Shown here: in pieces, positions 10,583 through 20,561 of the stretch
Position numbering within the stretch: position 1 is the first letter of the stretch
Layout: every line of letters begins with the position of its first letter
From: Dryocosmus kuriphilus
Lineage: Eukaryota; Arthropoda; Insecta; Hymenoptera; Cynipidae
Assembly (NCBI GenBank): GCA_038277395.1
Contig: CM076191.1
Location: forward strand, 174,948,552 to 175,012,551
Length of the DNA stretch: 64,000 bases
Reading direction: 5' to 3'
Position numbers and translations under genes: made by a program
Notes under the pieces: model-generated
Database searches by the model: none
What the model was told of the DNA's origin: nothing
Seen by the model: only the letters and a program-made list of their open reading frames with translations

Positions 10583-11082
10583 CCTCTCGAAAGTGTGACA
10601 CGGTCGTGAGCACGTCGTACCACATGTACATCTACAGTCTCTGACTTCTGTACTCATCACGGAGCGCGAACGCGGGAGAGAGTCCCGTTCGCACCCGACT
10701 CTTCGAAAAAAAAAAAAAAAGGGGGTGGGGATGGGGGGGCCCCAACCAACGCCCCCTCCTGTGAGACCCAATGCACGCCGGCGGGCGATGGGCACGGCGA
10801 AGCCGTGCCAGCCGCGCGCCGTCGGTAGTTGGTCTCCCCGAAGAATGATACTAACTGGAAGGAATTGTTGTGCGGTACCCGTTCGGGCATTATTACACAA
10901 TCTGAGAGAAATTTGGCATGGCAGAGTTTAAAAAGTGACGTTACTTTGTGGAAAAAAGCCCTTAAGTAGGGAAAAAACCACAACAATCTGAGATATTATT
11001 TTATATTACAGAAGTAAAGAAGAAGGAAGGAGAGGTTTTAGAGAGGTCGAAAGTAAAGATTGCAGCCAGGCCCCGGGTGACA

Positions 11083-11124
11083 GGTCGGCGCAGCATCGAG
11101 GCATGTCTCGGTGCTGCGCCGACC
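11083..11124. other. 18-bp GC-rich hairpin just after the RT stop codon
   Basis: The left arm is GGTCGGCGCAGCATCGAG and the right arm is CTCGGTGCTGCGCCGACC, with a 6-nt loop (GCATGT) and a single G.U-type mismatch. It is flanked by direct copies of CCCGGGTGAC at 11072-11081 and 11137-11146. It begins about 22 nt downstream of the reverse transcriptase stop on the minus strand, so it would form in the LINE 3' UTR. It could serve RNA recognition by the reverse transcriptase. Confidence 0.75.
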
Positions 11125-11146
11125 CTACCCCCACAGCCCGGGTGAC

Positions 11147-12841
11147 TCATTTCAAGAGGAAATCTCTTGGCATCGGATGTTTGCGAAGTGGGTCATACTC
11201 ATATTTCCCTAATGAGGAAATATGTTCAAAGGGTGATAGTGATGCAGAATCATAGAATTTAGTAACAGTTTCTTTTATAAAATCAGAAATATAAGGTAGT
11301 TGAAACTCTCTGTGTAGGAGAGAAATTTTTGTGAATCTGGGTGCCTTGGTGATGCGTCTGAGAAATTTGTTTTGGATGATTTGAATTTGATTAATATTAC
11401 TTTTTGACGCACCACCCCAGATTGTACAGGCATAGGTAATGATAGGTCGAATAAACATTTTATAGATTATGATAGCATGGTCAGGTTTTAGGCTTGAGTG
11501 TCGATTAACAATAGGATGTAGGCGCGAGATAACCCCGAGAGCTTTTCCTTTAGTTTCGTGAATATGTTCTTTCCAATTAAGGCGTTTATGGAGTTTGCCT
11601 CCTAAGTATTTTACGGAATTTTTCCATTCAATTGGTTCATTAAACATTTGAGGTGGATCTATTTTGACTGGCCTTCTAACCGAGAAAAGAATTGATTCTG
11701 ATTTTGAAACGTTAATTTTTATTCTCCAAAGTTTAGTCCAAGCCTCGATAATTTTAAGAGCATTATTAAGTAATTTTAGGATTTTATAAATTGACCAAGA
11801 GGAGGTAAATAATGCAGTGTCATCTGCGTATATTCCAATGGAAACTTCAGGAACCTCGGGGATATCATTTACGTATATAATAAAGAGAACAGGTCCGAGA
11901 ATACTACCTTGAGGCACGCCGGCTCGGCAGGGCCTTTCGCTTGAGAGTGTGTTCTGTAATTTGACTGAAAATTTTCTATTAGTAAGATACGAATGAATAA
12001 ATAAGATAAGCCCTCTTGGAAAATTGTATTTGATAAGTTTTCTGAGTAGGCCTATGTGCCAGACACTGTCAAAGGCCTTTGCCACATCGAGGAAGACAGC
12101 TCCAGTATGCTTTTTCCGATTAAAATTTAGGCTAATGGCTTCTGTGAGCCTGAGCATCATGTGTTGAGTAGAGTGACCTTTTCTGAAGCCGTATTGTTGC
12201 GGTTTAAGGATGCTGTTTTCCTCGAGGTGACAATTTATACGGGAGAGAATTATTTTTTCGAAAATTTTGCTCATTGTATTTAAGAGGCTAATGGGTCTGT
12301 AGCTAGTAGGATGATATGGATCTTTGCCTTTTTTCTGAAAAACTAAGATGTGGGCCGTTTTCCAGGAGTCAGGAAAGTAGCTAAGCTGAAGACATGCATT
12401 GAATATAATGGCAAGTAGGGTGAGGCACGAGACAGGAAGCTTTTTAAGAACTAGATTTGAAATTGAGTCAGGGCCGGGCGCTTTATTATTTTTAGTAGTT
12501 TTAATCTGTTTGGTTATTTCTTTAGTGGTTATTTTCTTGAAATTATCAGTACTGGGGGTTTTGAGATACTCGGAAACAATTTTTTCACATTCAGTGATAT
12601 GTTGCGGGTCTGATGGTTCATCATGTGGCGAGAAATTACTTTCATAATTATCTGCTAAAAGGTTTGCTTTATCGCTGGGAGAAAGTGCAAAGGTTTGATC
12701 GGATTTTTTGAGCGGGGGGATATTAGTTCGCGGTTTTGTGAGGACTTTCGTCATGCGCCAAATGGAGTTATCTTTGATATCTAGTTTACCGACTACTTTT
12801 ATTCCAGTTATTGCACCTGTGCTCGATAGTTTTAACAGCAA
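11147..12841 (-). pseudogene. Jockey-type reverse transcriptase part of ORF2
   Basis: A 564-residue open stretch. Reverse transcriptase motifs appear in order: NNKAPGPDSI, FPDSWKTAHI, SYRPISLLNTMSKIFE, QYGFRKGHST, FLDVAKAFDSVWH, AGVPQGSILGPVLF and the catalytic IYADDTALF. A C-terminal thumb-like region follows, with WTKLWRIKINVSKSE and VKYLGGKLHKRLNW. This is the polymerase that copies the element's RNA into DNA at the target nick. The true ORF2 continues upstream into the endonuclease, but a frameshift near 12.80-12.84 kb separates them, so this ATG is not the authentic start. Confidence 0.88.
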
Positions 12842-13803
12842 TAGTTTTTCGAAGATGGTTAATCGTATTTTTTAGAATAGGATTTTTATTTTTTTGATGT
12901 TTATTGCAGAGTTTGTTACGGGTGGTGATGAGGTCTTGGATCTCAGGGCTGAGGGGCGGATCATATTCATTGAATGCAGTCTGAGGGACTGCAGAGTGAA
13001 TAGCAGATTTTATACTTAGAGTGAGATTTGTAACAGTTTCATCAATTTGAGTAGTATTAAGAAGTGTGGGTTCAAAATTTAATTGAGATTCCAGGGTTGA
13101 GGTAAAAGTCTGCCAGTTTGCTTTTGCAAAATTGTAGCGAGGTGCATCGGGAGATTTTTCGCATTTAGTATGTAGGCTAAGTAAAATTGGTCGATGATCT
13201 GAATCTAATTCATTTATAACTGTAGTATTATGATTAAAGTAATTATTTTTAATTATTGCAAAGTCAATGAGGTCCGATTTATGTTTAGTGTTATGGGGAA
13301 GAAGGTGTGTGAATCTGGAGCGGAGACGGAAAGATTTTTGTCAGTTATATATTGAAATAATTGTTTTCCGGTCTTATTGGTTATTCTGCTATTCCAAGCT
13401 ATGTGTTTCGCGTTGAAGTCGCCTGCAGCAATGACAGAGGGTGCAAGTTTAAAAATTTTCCTATAATCATTTTTTGTAAATGGCTTAGAGCAAGTTTGGT
13501 ATATCGAGACAATGGCATACGGATTTCCATGTATTTTTATTTGAATAGCAGTAGCTTCGAGATTCTCTAGTTCAGGTATTATAAGCTCGTGGTGTTTAAT
13601 TTTTTCTTGGATTAAAATGGCGGTTCCTCTATTGGTGTTGTTCCAATATAATTTATAGCCGCGTACTAGATTAGATCGTATGGATTCATGGAGTAAAGTT
13701 TCGCTAAGAAGGCAGATGTTAATATCATTTTTAAAGAGGTATGTGGCTAATTCATGTCTTTTTTTATATATGCCCTGAGCGTTCCAGAAAATAATTTTTT
13801 ATT
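12842..13803 (-). pseudogene. LINE apurinic-type endonuclease part of ORF2
   Basis: Translating the minus strand gives an endonuclease/exonuclease/phosphatase-type domain: FWNAQGIYKKRHELA at the start, a LLSETLL motif, GDFNAKHIAWNS, and a closing SDHRPILLSL. Such domains nick target DNA for reverse transcription. Frameshifts are evident in the A6 run near 13797, near 13298 (between the PDSHTFF and HKSDLIDFA segments) and near 12.8 kb. The ATG overlapping the end of ORF1 (near 13820) is the likely original start. Confidence 0.75.
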
Positions 13804-13809
13804 ACGTTA

Positions 13810-15214
13810 TTATTGGAGGTTGCCATTCTCTATAGCTAGTGTTAATATATTATTTATGATCTCGGCGGTTGAGTTAATAGCTTCTGTTAGATTAATTTTA
13901 CCCCCCATTATATCGGTGGTTAAGGTCGTGGCGCGATTTAAAAGGCTTATTAGATTGATTTTTATTGTTTGGGATGGAGCAGTGTAAGTAGTCGCCGCTG
14001 CTGGAGTGACTCTAGTCTGTGAAGTGGTTTTCATCACGGAGTTGGATGTTTTATTTTGTGTATTATTTTGCATACTTTGAGTTGTCTGCCTAGGTTTAGA
14101 ATTAAACGCGATTGCTTCAGGTTGTTTTTTACGGTTTTTTGATGCTAGCATTGTGCTGTAAAGCGGTACTTTTTGCGGTGGGGGATTGATGACAGGGGGT
14201 GTCTGCTCTTGCGTAAAGCTTGGCATTGGTGGAAATTGTAACGTAGGCGCTTTTTTTTGGGTTTCAACATTTTTTATTTTTTGGAAGTCGGATGATTACT
14301 TTATTTTTATTGCGGCTAGATTTTTTATTTCTGGAGGCTTTCTTAAATGCAGAGCAGCCTGGATAGTTGGCAGGATGGTTTTCCGAGCAGTTGGCGCAAG
14401 TGGCCGGAGCTTGCGGGTCTTTTTCGCAGCTTGAGCTAAGGTGCGAGCCTCCACATTTAACGCATCGCGGAGTGGCATGGCACATATCGGAAACATGATG
14501 AAACCTCTGGCAGTTAAAGCACTGTGAGGTTTCTTTGGGTTTTACGTAGGGCTCTACTTTTATTTTGATAAAAGCGAGGGCCTGTAAATTGAGAAGATCC
14601 TTTGCCTGTGGCGAGTTTGGGACAGTAAGAAGAATCATTGGGAGGGCTTTTTTGGTTTGTCGGTTCCTCATCCGACTGATGGAAGTGACTGAATATCCAT
14701 CTTCCTGAAGCTCGGCAAGAACTGAGTCTTCGGGGAAGGAAATAGGGATATTTCTAATGACCAGTTTAACAGGGGGTGATTCTATATTCTTGTACAAGTA
14801 GTACTCGAAGCCTTCCTTTTCTAAGTTAGAAATGATTGCCCGGTAGTCGTCTAGGTAGGAAACGCGAACGGAGTAGATGTTAGAGCCCACGTTATAAACT
14901 ATGGGCTTAAATTGGGTCGATTTTTTCAAAAGAGAATGCAGGACGGTGTAGGGATGATTAGCCTCATCCACTAGCACATTTATGGGGGGAATTTTGCCCA
15001 GCCCTGATTTTACTTGGGTGGTCTTAGCGCTTGAACCCGATGGTACATTCCTTCTAACTGAATCGGGCTTGCAAGAAGGGGACATGCTTATAATGGACGT
15101 CCTAGACGTCTTACTGCTTCCATCTATGGAAGTAGCGGATTGACGCCGTCGCTTCCTCGATGACGCGATGGTGAAGCCATCTTCGTCCATCTTTACTTCG
15201 TGCTCCAGAGGCAT
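13810..15214 (-). pseudogene. Jockey-type ORF1 (gag-like zinc-knuckle protein)
   Basis: The ORF1 nucleic-acid-binding protein is split in two. Part one (15214-14264, 316 aa) has a disordered N-terminus, a pre-C2HC-like domain (VIRNIPISFPEDSVLAELQ) and three Cys/His knuckles: CFNCQRFHHVSDMC, CVKCGGSHLSSSC and CANCSENHPANYPGC. Part two (14226-13810, 138 aa) is the polar C-terminal tail ending near LAIENGNLQ. A frameshift near 14.26 kb separates them. Known family role: binding element RNA in the ribonucleoprotein. Confidence 0.85.
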
Positions 15215-15774
15215 AATGCCTCCGAGCCGCGTTCCTGGCGTTGGGGTAGTTACAATGAGACTTTTCTTCGTAGTTTTAAAACCCTCACTTGCACAATCTT
15301 GCTACAAAGAGTACATGCAAGGTTAATTCAGGTTGATTCGTAGTTTTATTAACGATGGCAGGGCTTGCGAGCACGCGAAGTATACCAACGCCTACCAAGC
15401 AACTCGAACTTTGCCTTACCCCTAAGGTGGCCGTGCGACGAACCCAAAAAGGACTGATACTCTCGAGTGCTTTTACAATTTTCTATCTTATAACTACACT
15501 GAATTTAAGTTTTAATTTTTTATTTTAACACTGAGTTTTCATACATGTTTGAATAACAAGATTCCAAGCAGAATCGATCTTTCTTGACAATCTTCAAATC
15601 GATCAATGATCGATAATCCACTGGGTATCTTCTCGATAGACCAGAATCGATCTTCGATAATCGACCTGATGGCTTCCAATCCCTGATGGCTTCCAATCCC
15701 TGATGGCTGCCGAAAATGAATAGCATCAATCGAATCTTCTAATCAATCCGTCTCACCAATCTATCCTTCGATCC
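15215..15774 (-). other. 5' UTR region of the nested minus-strand LINE
   Basis: Non-coding. It includes GATCGAT-type repeats near 15590-15660 and a duplicated GATGGCTTCCAATCCCT near 15669-15703. It lies between ORF1 and the 14-bp duplication at 15775. Confidence 0.5.
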
Positions 15775-16090
15775 CCCGACTCTTCGAACTGTACGGTCGT
15801 AGTACCCATCCGAGAGCGCGGATGCGGGAGAAAGACCCGTTTGCTCTCGACTTCGGAAAGCGAATTTTGGTGACTCAAATGAGCACAAAATTTTGTTCAA
15901 GCTCAGTGCAGTGAAGTGCAGTGTAGTGCCTTTCTGGATTACAGTGGTGCCTTTGGATTACAGTGAAAGTGTACGGTAGTGTTGAAAGTGTACGGTAGTG
16001 TATCACAGTGCATTATATTCTTAATTTTATTTTAAAAACAACAAATTTTAAATTATTAATTTAAAAATTGTACAATTTTATCCTCGAGCT

Positions 16091-17486
16091 ATGGGTGATC
16101 CTCACCTAACAACTCAACCCGCTTCTGCCGCCGACTCTCAGGCAACCCCGCCCCCTTCTCGGGCTACTTTCTCCCTCTGCTTGCCGCAGTCGGACAGCCT
16201 CTCCAAGTCCGAACTGTCCGCCGTTATCACCGAGATTCGCAATGCTCTCCAAGCCTACGAATCCGCACTCCTCTCTCTCTCCCAGGCTGCTCCCCTTCCT
16301 GAAAATAATTCAGATGACGCAGCCATGGAGCTGTCTGTCGAACCTCCTTGCCCCAAGGAAACTGTCAACGACGGATTTAAAACCGTGACGTCCAGACGTA
16401 CCAAGCGCAGGCGTATGACAACCTCCCCTCCTCTACCTTCTTCCCTGTTGCTTTCCGAAGAGGAAGATTCTCTCTCCTCTAGTTCCTCTGACGAAGAGGA
16501 ATCTGTAACAAAGGAGCGAAGCCCTCCACCTATTCGCATCTTGCGAAAAGATCTCTGGCCCAAAATTCACCAGGCCCTTTTGAAAGACGACATTTCTATT
16601 CGTTTGGCTAGGAACACCTCGGACGCCATTGTTGTCTACCCCCAAACCGTCGATGGCTTCCGTGCCATCACGTCAAAACTTGAGAAGCACAGTTTAGCTT
16701 ACTCAACAAATCAACTTCGCCAGGACAGGGACCTTATCGTTGTCATCAGGGGTGTCAACGAGTCCCTTTCTGACGAAGCCATTTTGAAGGAGCTTCAAAT
16801 GAAAATCCCCTCCGTCAAAAGCATTCACAGAATGAAAAAAGGCGAAAAAATCTGGCCCCTTGTTGTCGTCCACCTGGACCCAGCTGCTCCCACAGCAAAG
16901 ACAATCTTCGACCTTAAAACCCTTGCTGGTCTCAGCATCAGAGTCGAAGCAAAACGCAAATCGTCCTTGATTCCGCAATGTCTTCGATGCCTGAAATTCT
17001 TTCACACGGCAAATTACTGCCATGCTCCATGGTCTTGCGCGTTTTGCGCTCGCAACCACGCCACAGCCTCCTGCACTTACAAAGACAAGAAGGCTTCCAC
17101 CCCCACCTGCTTCAATTGTAAGGGTACACACCGTGCCACTTTTCGTGGATGCCCCAAGGTTCCCCGGAAACCAGAGCACAATCCTCAACACAAAAAACAA
17201 CAACGCCCACAAACACAACACACACCAAAGTCTTTTAACTCTTCAAACTCGCAAAACGCGCCCACTACAAACACACACAGACCTCAAAGTGTCCCCCAGT
17301 TTTCCCAAACCTCAGCGTTCTTACGCTAGAACTCTTTCTCCAAACCCTGAACCTCAACTGACAAACCAAATCCACCCCTCACTCACCCCCGACCCATTAA
17401 ACAATCCACAACTTCAACAGCTTTTTCGTGACTTCCTCTCAGTCTTCGCAACTGCCTTCCAACTCCCAAACTCTGGACGCACATAA
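16091..17486 (+). pseudogene. Jockey-type ORF1, one frameshift
   Basis: The main frame (16091-17329, 412 aa) begins MGDPHLTT. It has a Ser/Glu-rich low-complexity stretch, a pre-C2HC-like domain (DLIVVIRGVNESLSDEAILK) and three knuckles: CLRCLKFFHTANYC, CAFCARNHATASC and CFNCKGTHRATFRGC. Around 17310-17320 the frame shifts. The expected C-terminus (RSYARTLSPNPEP onward) continues in another frame to 17486. One single-base indel would therefore explain the break. The corrected ORF1 would overlap the ORF2 start at 17428 by 59 nt, an arrangement common in this clade. Confidence 0.85.
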
Positions 17487-20138
17487 AGATAAAATCACTT
17501 TACTCACATGGAACGCTAATAGTATTTCTGCCCCCAAGAGACTTGAACTAACCCTGTTTCTTGAGGAGAAGGCTATTGACGTTGCCTGTATCACAGAGAC
17601 CCACCTAAAACCTGAAAACAAACTCTACTTTCCAAATTTTTCTGTCTATAGAAAAGATCGTATTTCTTCCAGAGGCGGAGGTGTTGCACTCCTTGTTCAT
17701 AACTCTCTCAAACACAAACCAATCAATACCGACTCATCACCCTGCGAAGTAACGGGGGTGGAAATCCTTCTTGACTCTGGTCCAATCCGTATCTTATCTC
17801 TCTCTACTCTCCCCCTCGTATTAATAATATCTCTAAAATACCGGATCTTTTCAATTCCAATACCCCAACGATAGTCGCTGGCGATCTTAACGCAAAAAAC
17901 AAAGCCTGGGGTTGCTTAAAAAACAACCCGAAAGGTAAATCTCTTTTAAAAACTCTCATTCGACACAACCTCACCATGGAAGCGCCCCCGGTTCCCACTC
18001 ACTTCCCTACTTCTTCAAAACATCAACCCGACATTCTAGATCTCTTCATAACAAAAAATATTTCAATTAACAAAGATGCCTGGTCGCTGCCTGTTCTGAG
18101 TTCCAACCATAACCCTGTTCTCATGGAGCTTACTGGTAACCCGGAACTCTCCCCTCCTTCTGAGTCAAAAATTGACTATCTCTACCTTAAATATCTCCTT
18201 GAATCTTCTCCTTTTAAATGCCTTCAGATCCGATCATCTTCCGAAATCGACTCAACAGTCGGTGCTCTCACGGAAGATATTCAAAATGCTGTTAAACTTG
18301 CCACCACAACCAAAGTTATCTCTCCATCCAATCTTAAACTACCTCCTGCTATCCTTCAACTCGTAAACAGGAAAAATCAGAATAGAAAGCACTGGCAATC
18401 TACCCGTACTCCCAGACACCGCCGCCGCCTGAATCGCTATCAAAAAGAGCTCAAATTCGCTCTTCAGTCTACTAACAACTCTTCCTTTGAAACTTATATT
18501 GCGGAAGCCGAACTATACCCTAAAAGGTGCTGGAAGGTAATTAAATCTCTTAGAAATAGAAAATCTCACCTCCCCCCTCTCGTAAAAAACGGTCAATCTT
18601 TCTCTCTTGACGAAGAAAAAGCCGAAATCTTTGCAGACTCTCTTAAAACTCAATGTTCCCCTTTTCCCAGCCTTGACAAATTTACTTCTTTTCACGATGA
18701 CATCTCAAAGACTGTACAAGACTTTACTGTGACGGACAATTATTTCACTCCTACCTCTCCTAAAGAAATCCGCGACACAATTCGCTCTCTTCGTAACAGA
18801 AAAGCCCCCGGAAATGACGCTATTAGTAACGGAATACTTCAAATTCTTCCCCGAAAACACATTGCAGCGATCTGCACAATTATAAACTCAATGTTGAGAT
18901 TTCATTACTTTCCTTCTGCTTGGAAGGAGGCTACAGTAATCTTTCTTCCCAAACCTGGTAAGCCTCTCAGCTCAGCTTCAAGCTTTCGCCCCATCAGCTT
19001 GCTCTGCACTCTCAGCAAAGTAGCTGAAAGCATCATTCTTTCTCGTTTCGACGATTTTGTCTCACGAAACAACATTCTACCTGACTTCCAGCACGGTTTC
19101 CGCAAACGCCATGGAACAGCCCACCAACTTCTTCGCGTTTCTGAATACATTGCCGACAATCTCAATAAAGGTAAGCACACGTCCATGCTTCTTCTGGACT
19201 GTAAGCAAGCCTTTGACAGAGTTTGGCACGACGGTCTCATTTTCAAACTTATCCACTTAAAATTTCCTCATTACCTTATTGGCCTAATTAAATCTTATCT
19301 CTCAAACAGGAGTATTAGAGCTCGAGTCGGAAACTCCTTGTCGCAACCCCAACTTATCACTTCTGGTGTCCCTCAGGGTTCTAAACTTTCCCCCTCTCTC
19401 TTCAACGTTTATTTTTATGACATTCCTGTCAATGATAAAATCCTCACTGTTCAATACGCCGACGATGTTGGCTTTCTTCAATCTGCCAGGGTTATTAAAC
19501 AATGTTCCTCTCATTTAAATAGATTCACCCCAGTTGCTCTCGATTGGTACTCCAGATGGAGATTTGAAATTAATAAAACTAAATCGGAAGCCGTCTTCTT
19601 TTCTCGACGCATTCGAACTCCTCCCAAGCTCCTCGTCAACTCTCTTCCCATCGAATGGAGTAATTCCGCAAAATATCTCGGCGTCATTTTTGACAAGAGA
19701 CTCACCTGGTCCAAACAAATAATAGCTACACGCAATAAAGCCCTTGGAGCTTTTACGGCGCTTAAACCGTTCTTTAATAATCACACTGTATCTCGGGCCA
19801 CCAAAGCTCGAGCCTTCAATGCTATAGTTAGAAGCATTTGCACTTACGCGATTCCAATATGGGGCTCTGCATCCCCAAACCGCCTATTAAAGCTCCAGGG
19901 GACTTACATGCGCCTTCTTCGCTCATCATTGAACATCCCCTGGTACATACGCAACAAACAGATCCTTGCCGAACTCAAGCTACCTTCCATTACCGAAGCT
20001 GCCCAAACATACGCTTCAAACCTTCGACTTTCCGTGCAAAATCACCCAAACCCTAGCATCAACTCACTTGCAAATTACGTAAGTAAATCTTCTGACCGTT
20101 TTAGAAGGCCGTGCCTTCTTGTTTCGTCAAACCCGTAA
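17428..20138 (+). pseudogene. Jockey-type ORF2 (endonuclease + RT), one frameshift
   Basis: The endonuclease part opens ITLLTWNANSISAPKR, with CITETHL and RGGGVALLV. Near 17803-17815, inside a CT-rich run, the frame shifts and continues with IVAGDLNAKNKAWG and SSNHNPVLMEL. The reverse transcriptase follows in the same open frame to 20138, with RKAPGNDAISN, FRPISLLCTLSKVAE, HGFRKRHGTAHQLL, LLDCKQAFDRVWH, SGVPQGSKLSPSLF and catalytic QYADDVGFL. Total about 900 codons with a single 1-nt disruption. This is a young, nearly intact element. The 3' UTR (20139-20350) is followed by the poly(A) tail. Confidence 0.9.
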
Positions 20139-20346
20139 TCCTTTCTTCTCTTTCCGTGTTTCGCTTCTAGCGCGAGTGTCCCTGCAGTTCAACTGTCTTG
20201 GACCACCATCCTCCGCCCGTCTCATCTTTGGTTCATAACCTCAAGGTTGGTAACCATGCGGGGAGGGGTTTTAGTCGGTAGGCGCACCTCGCGAATCCGA
20301 CACTACCCTTCACTGGGTGTCTTTTGAAGATTCCCCCTCCTCGACC

Positions 20347-20379
<33 letters not shown>

Positions 20380-20381
<2 letters not shown>

Positions 20382-20392
20382 TCAAATTACCT
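20380..20392. repeat. LINE target-site duplication (right)
   Basis: GGTCAAATTACCT directly after the poly(A) run, identical to 10570-10582. Confidence 0.92.
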
Positions 20393-20510
20393 TTATATGA
20401 TTTGCTTTCGGCATCATTTAAACGTATTTTGCGCAGGTTTGTACCATTGAGTATTACTCTCTTATTATTATTTTCTTTATTATTGTTTTATTATTTTGTT
20501 TTGTTCCTTT

Positions 20511-20553
20511 GTTTTCTGCTTTTGTTTTCTTTTTTTTTGTTGTTGGTAATCAG
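20511..20553 (+). promoter_or_regulatory. Candidate 3' splice site before the transposase ATG
   Basis: A long T-rich tract ends GGTAATCAG at 20553, eight bases before the ATG at 20562. The shape (polypyrimidine tract plus CAG) is that of an intron acceptor. This suggests a 5' UTR intron whose first exon lies toward the left inverted repeat. No donor was pinned down. Confidence 0.4.
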
Positions 20554-20561
20554 TTTTCATT

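Larger units (their letters stand above)
10708..15774 (-). mobile_element. Second Jockey-type LINE, opposite strand, nested
   Basis: Coding runs right to left: ORF1 (15214-13810), endonuclease (~13800-12850) and reverse transcriptase (12841-11147). The 14-bp sequence CCCGACTCTTCGAA occurs at 10694-10707 and again at 15775-15788. This fits a target duplication inside the 5' UTR of the plus-strand LINE. One feature does not fit simple target-primed insertion: the end nearest the 3' UTR is a run of about 15 A on the plus strand, so it would read as poly(T) on the element's coding strand. A GC-rich segment (10720-10820) lies beside it. Confidence 0.7.
10583..20379 (+). mobile_element. Jockey-type LINE inside the Transib element
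   Basis: A plus-strand non-LTR retrotransposon with ORF1 (zinc-knuckle protein), ORF2 (endonuclease plus reverse transcriptase) and a ~29-nt poly(A) tail (20351-20379). It is bounded by a perfect 13-bp duplication. Its 5' UTR begins at 10583 and contains two related blocks (ACGGTCGT...GAGCGCG...GCGGGAGA). The first lies at 10583-10707. The second lies at 15789-15870, after an interrupting opposite-strand LINE. Short AGTGTACGGTAGTG-type direct repeats follow at 15960-16005. Without the nested insertion it would be about 4.7 kb, close to a full-length Jockey-clade element. Confidence 0.88.

Noticed and set aside
10577..10986. Gly/Pro/Phe-rich ORFs
   Set aside because: They cross the A15/G-tract junction between two LINE sequences and have no conserved motif.
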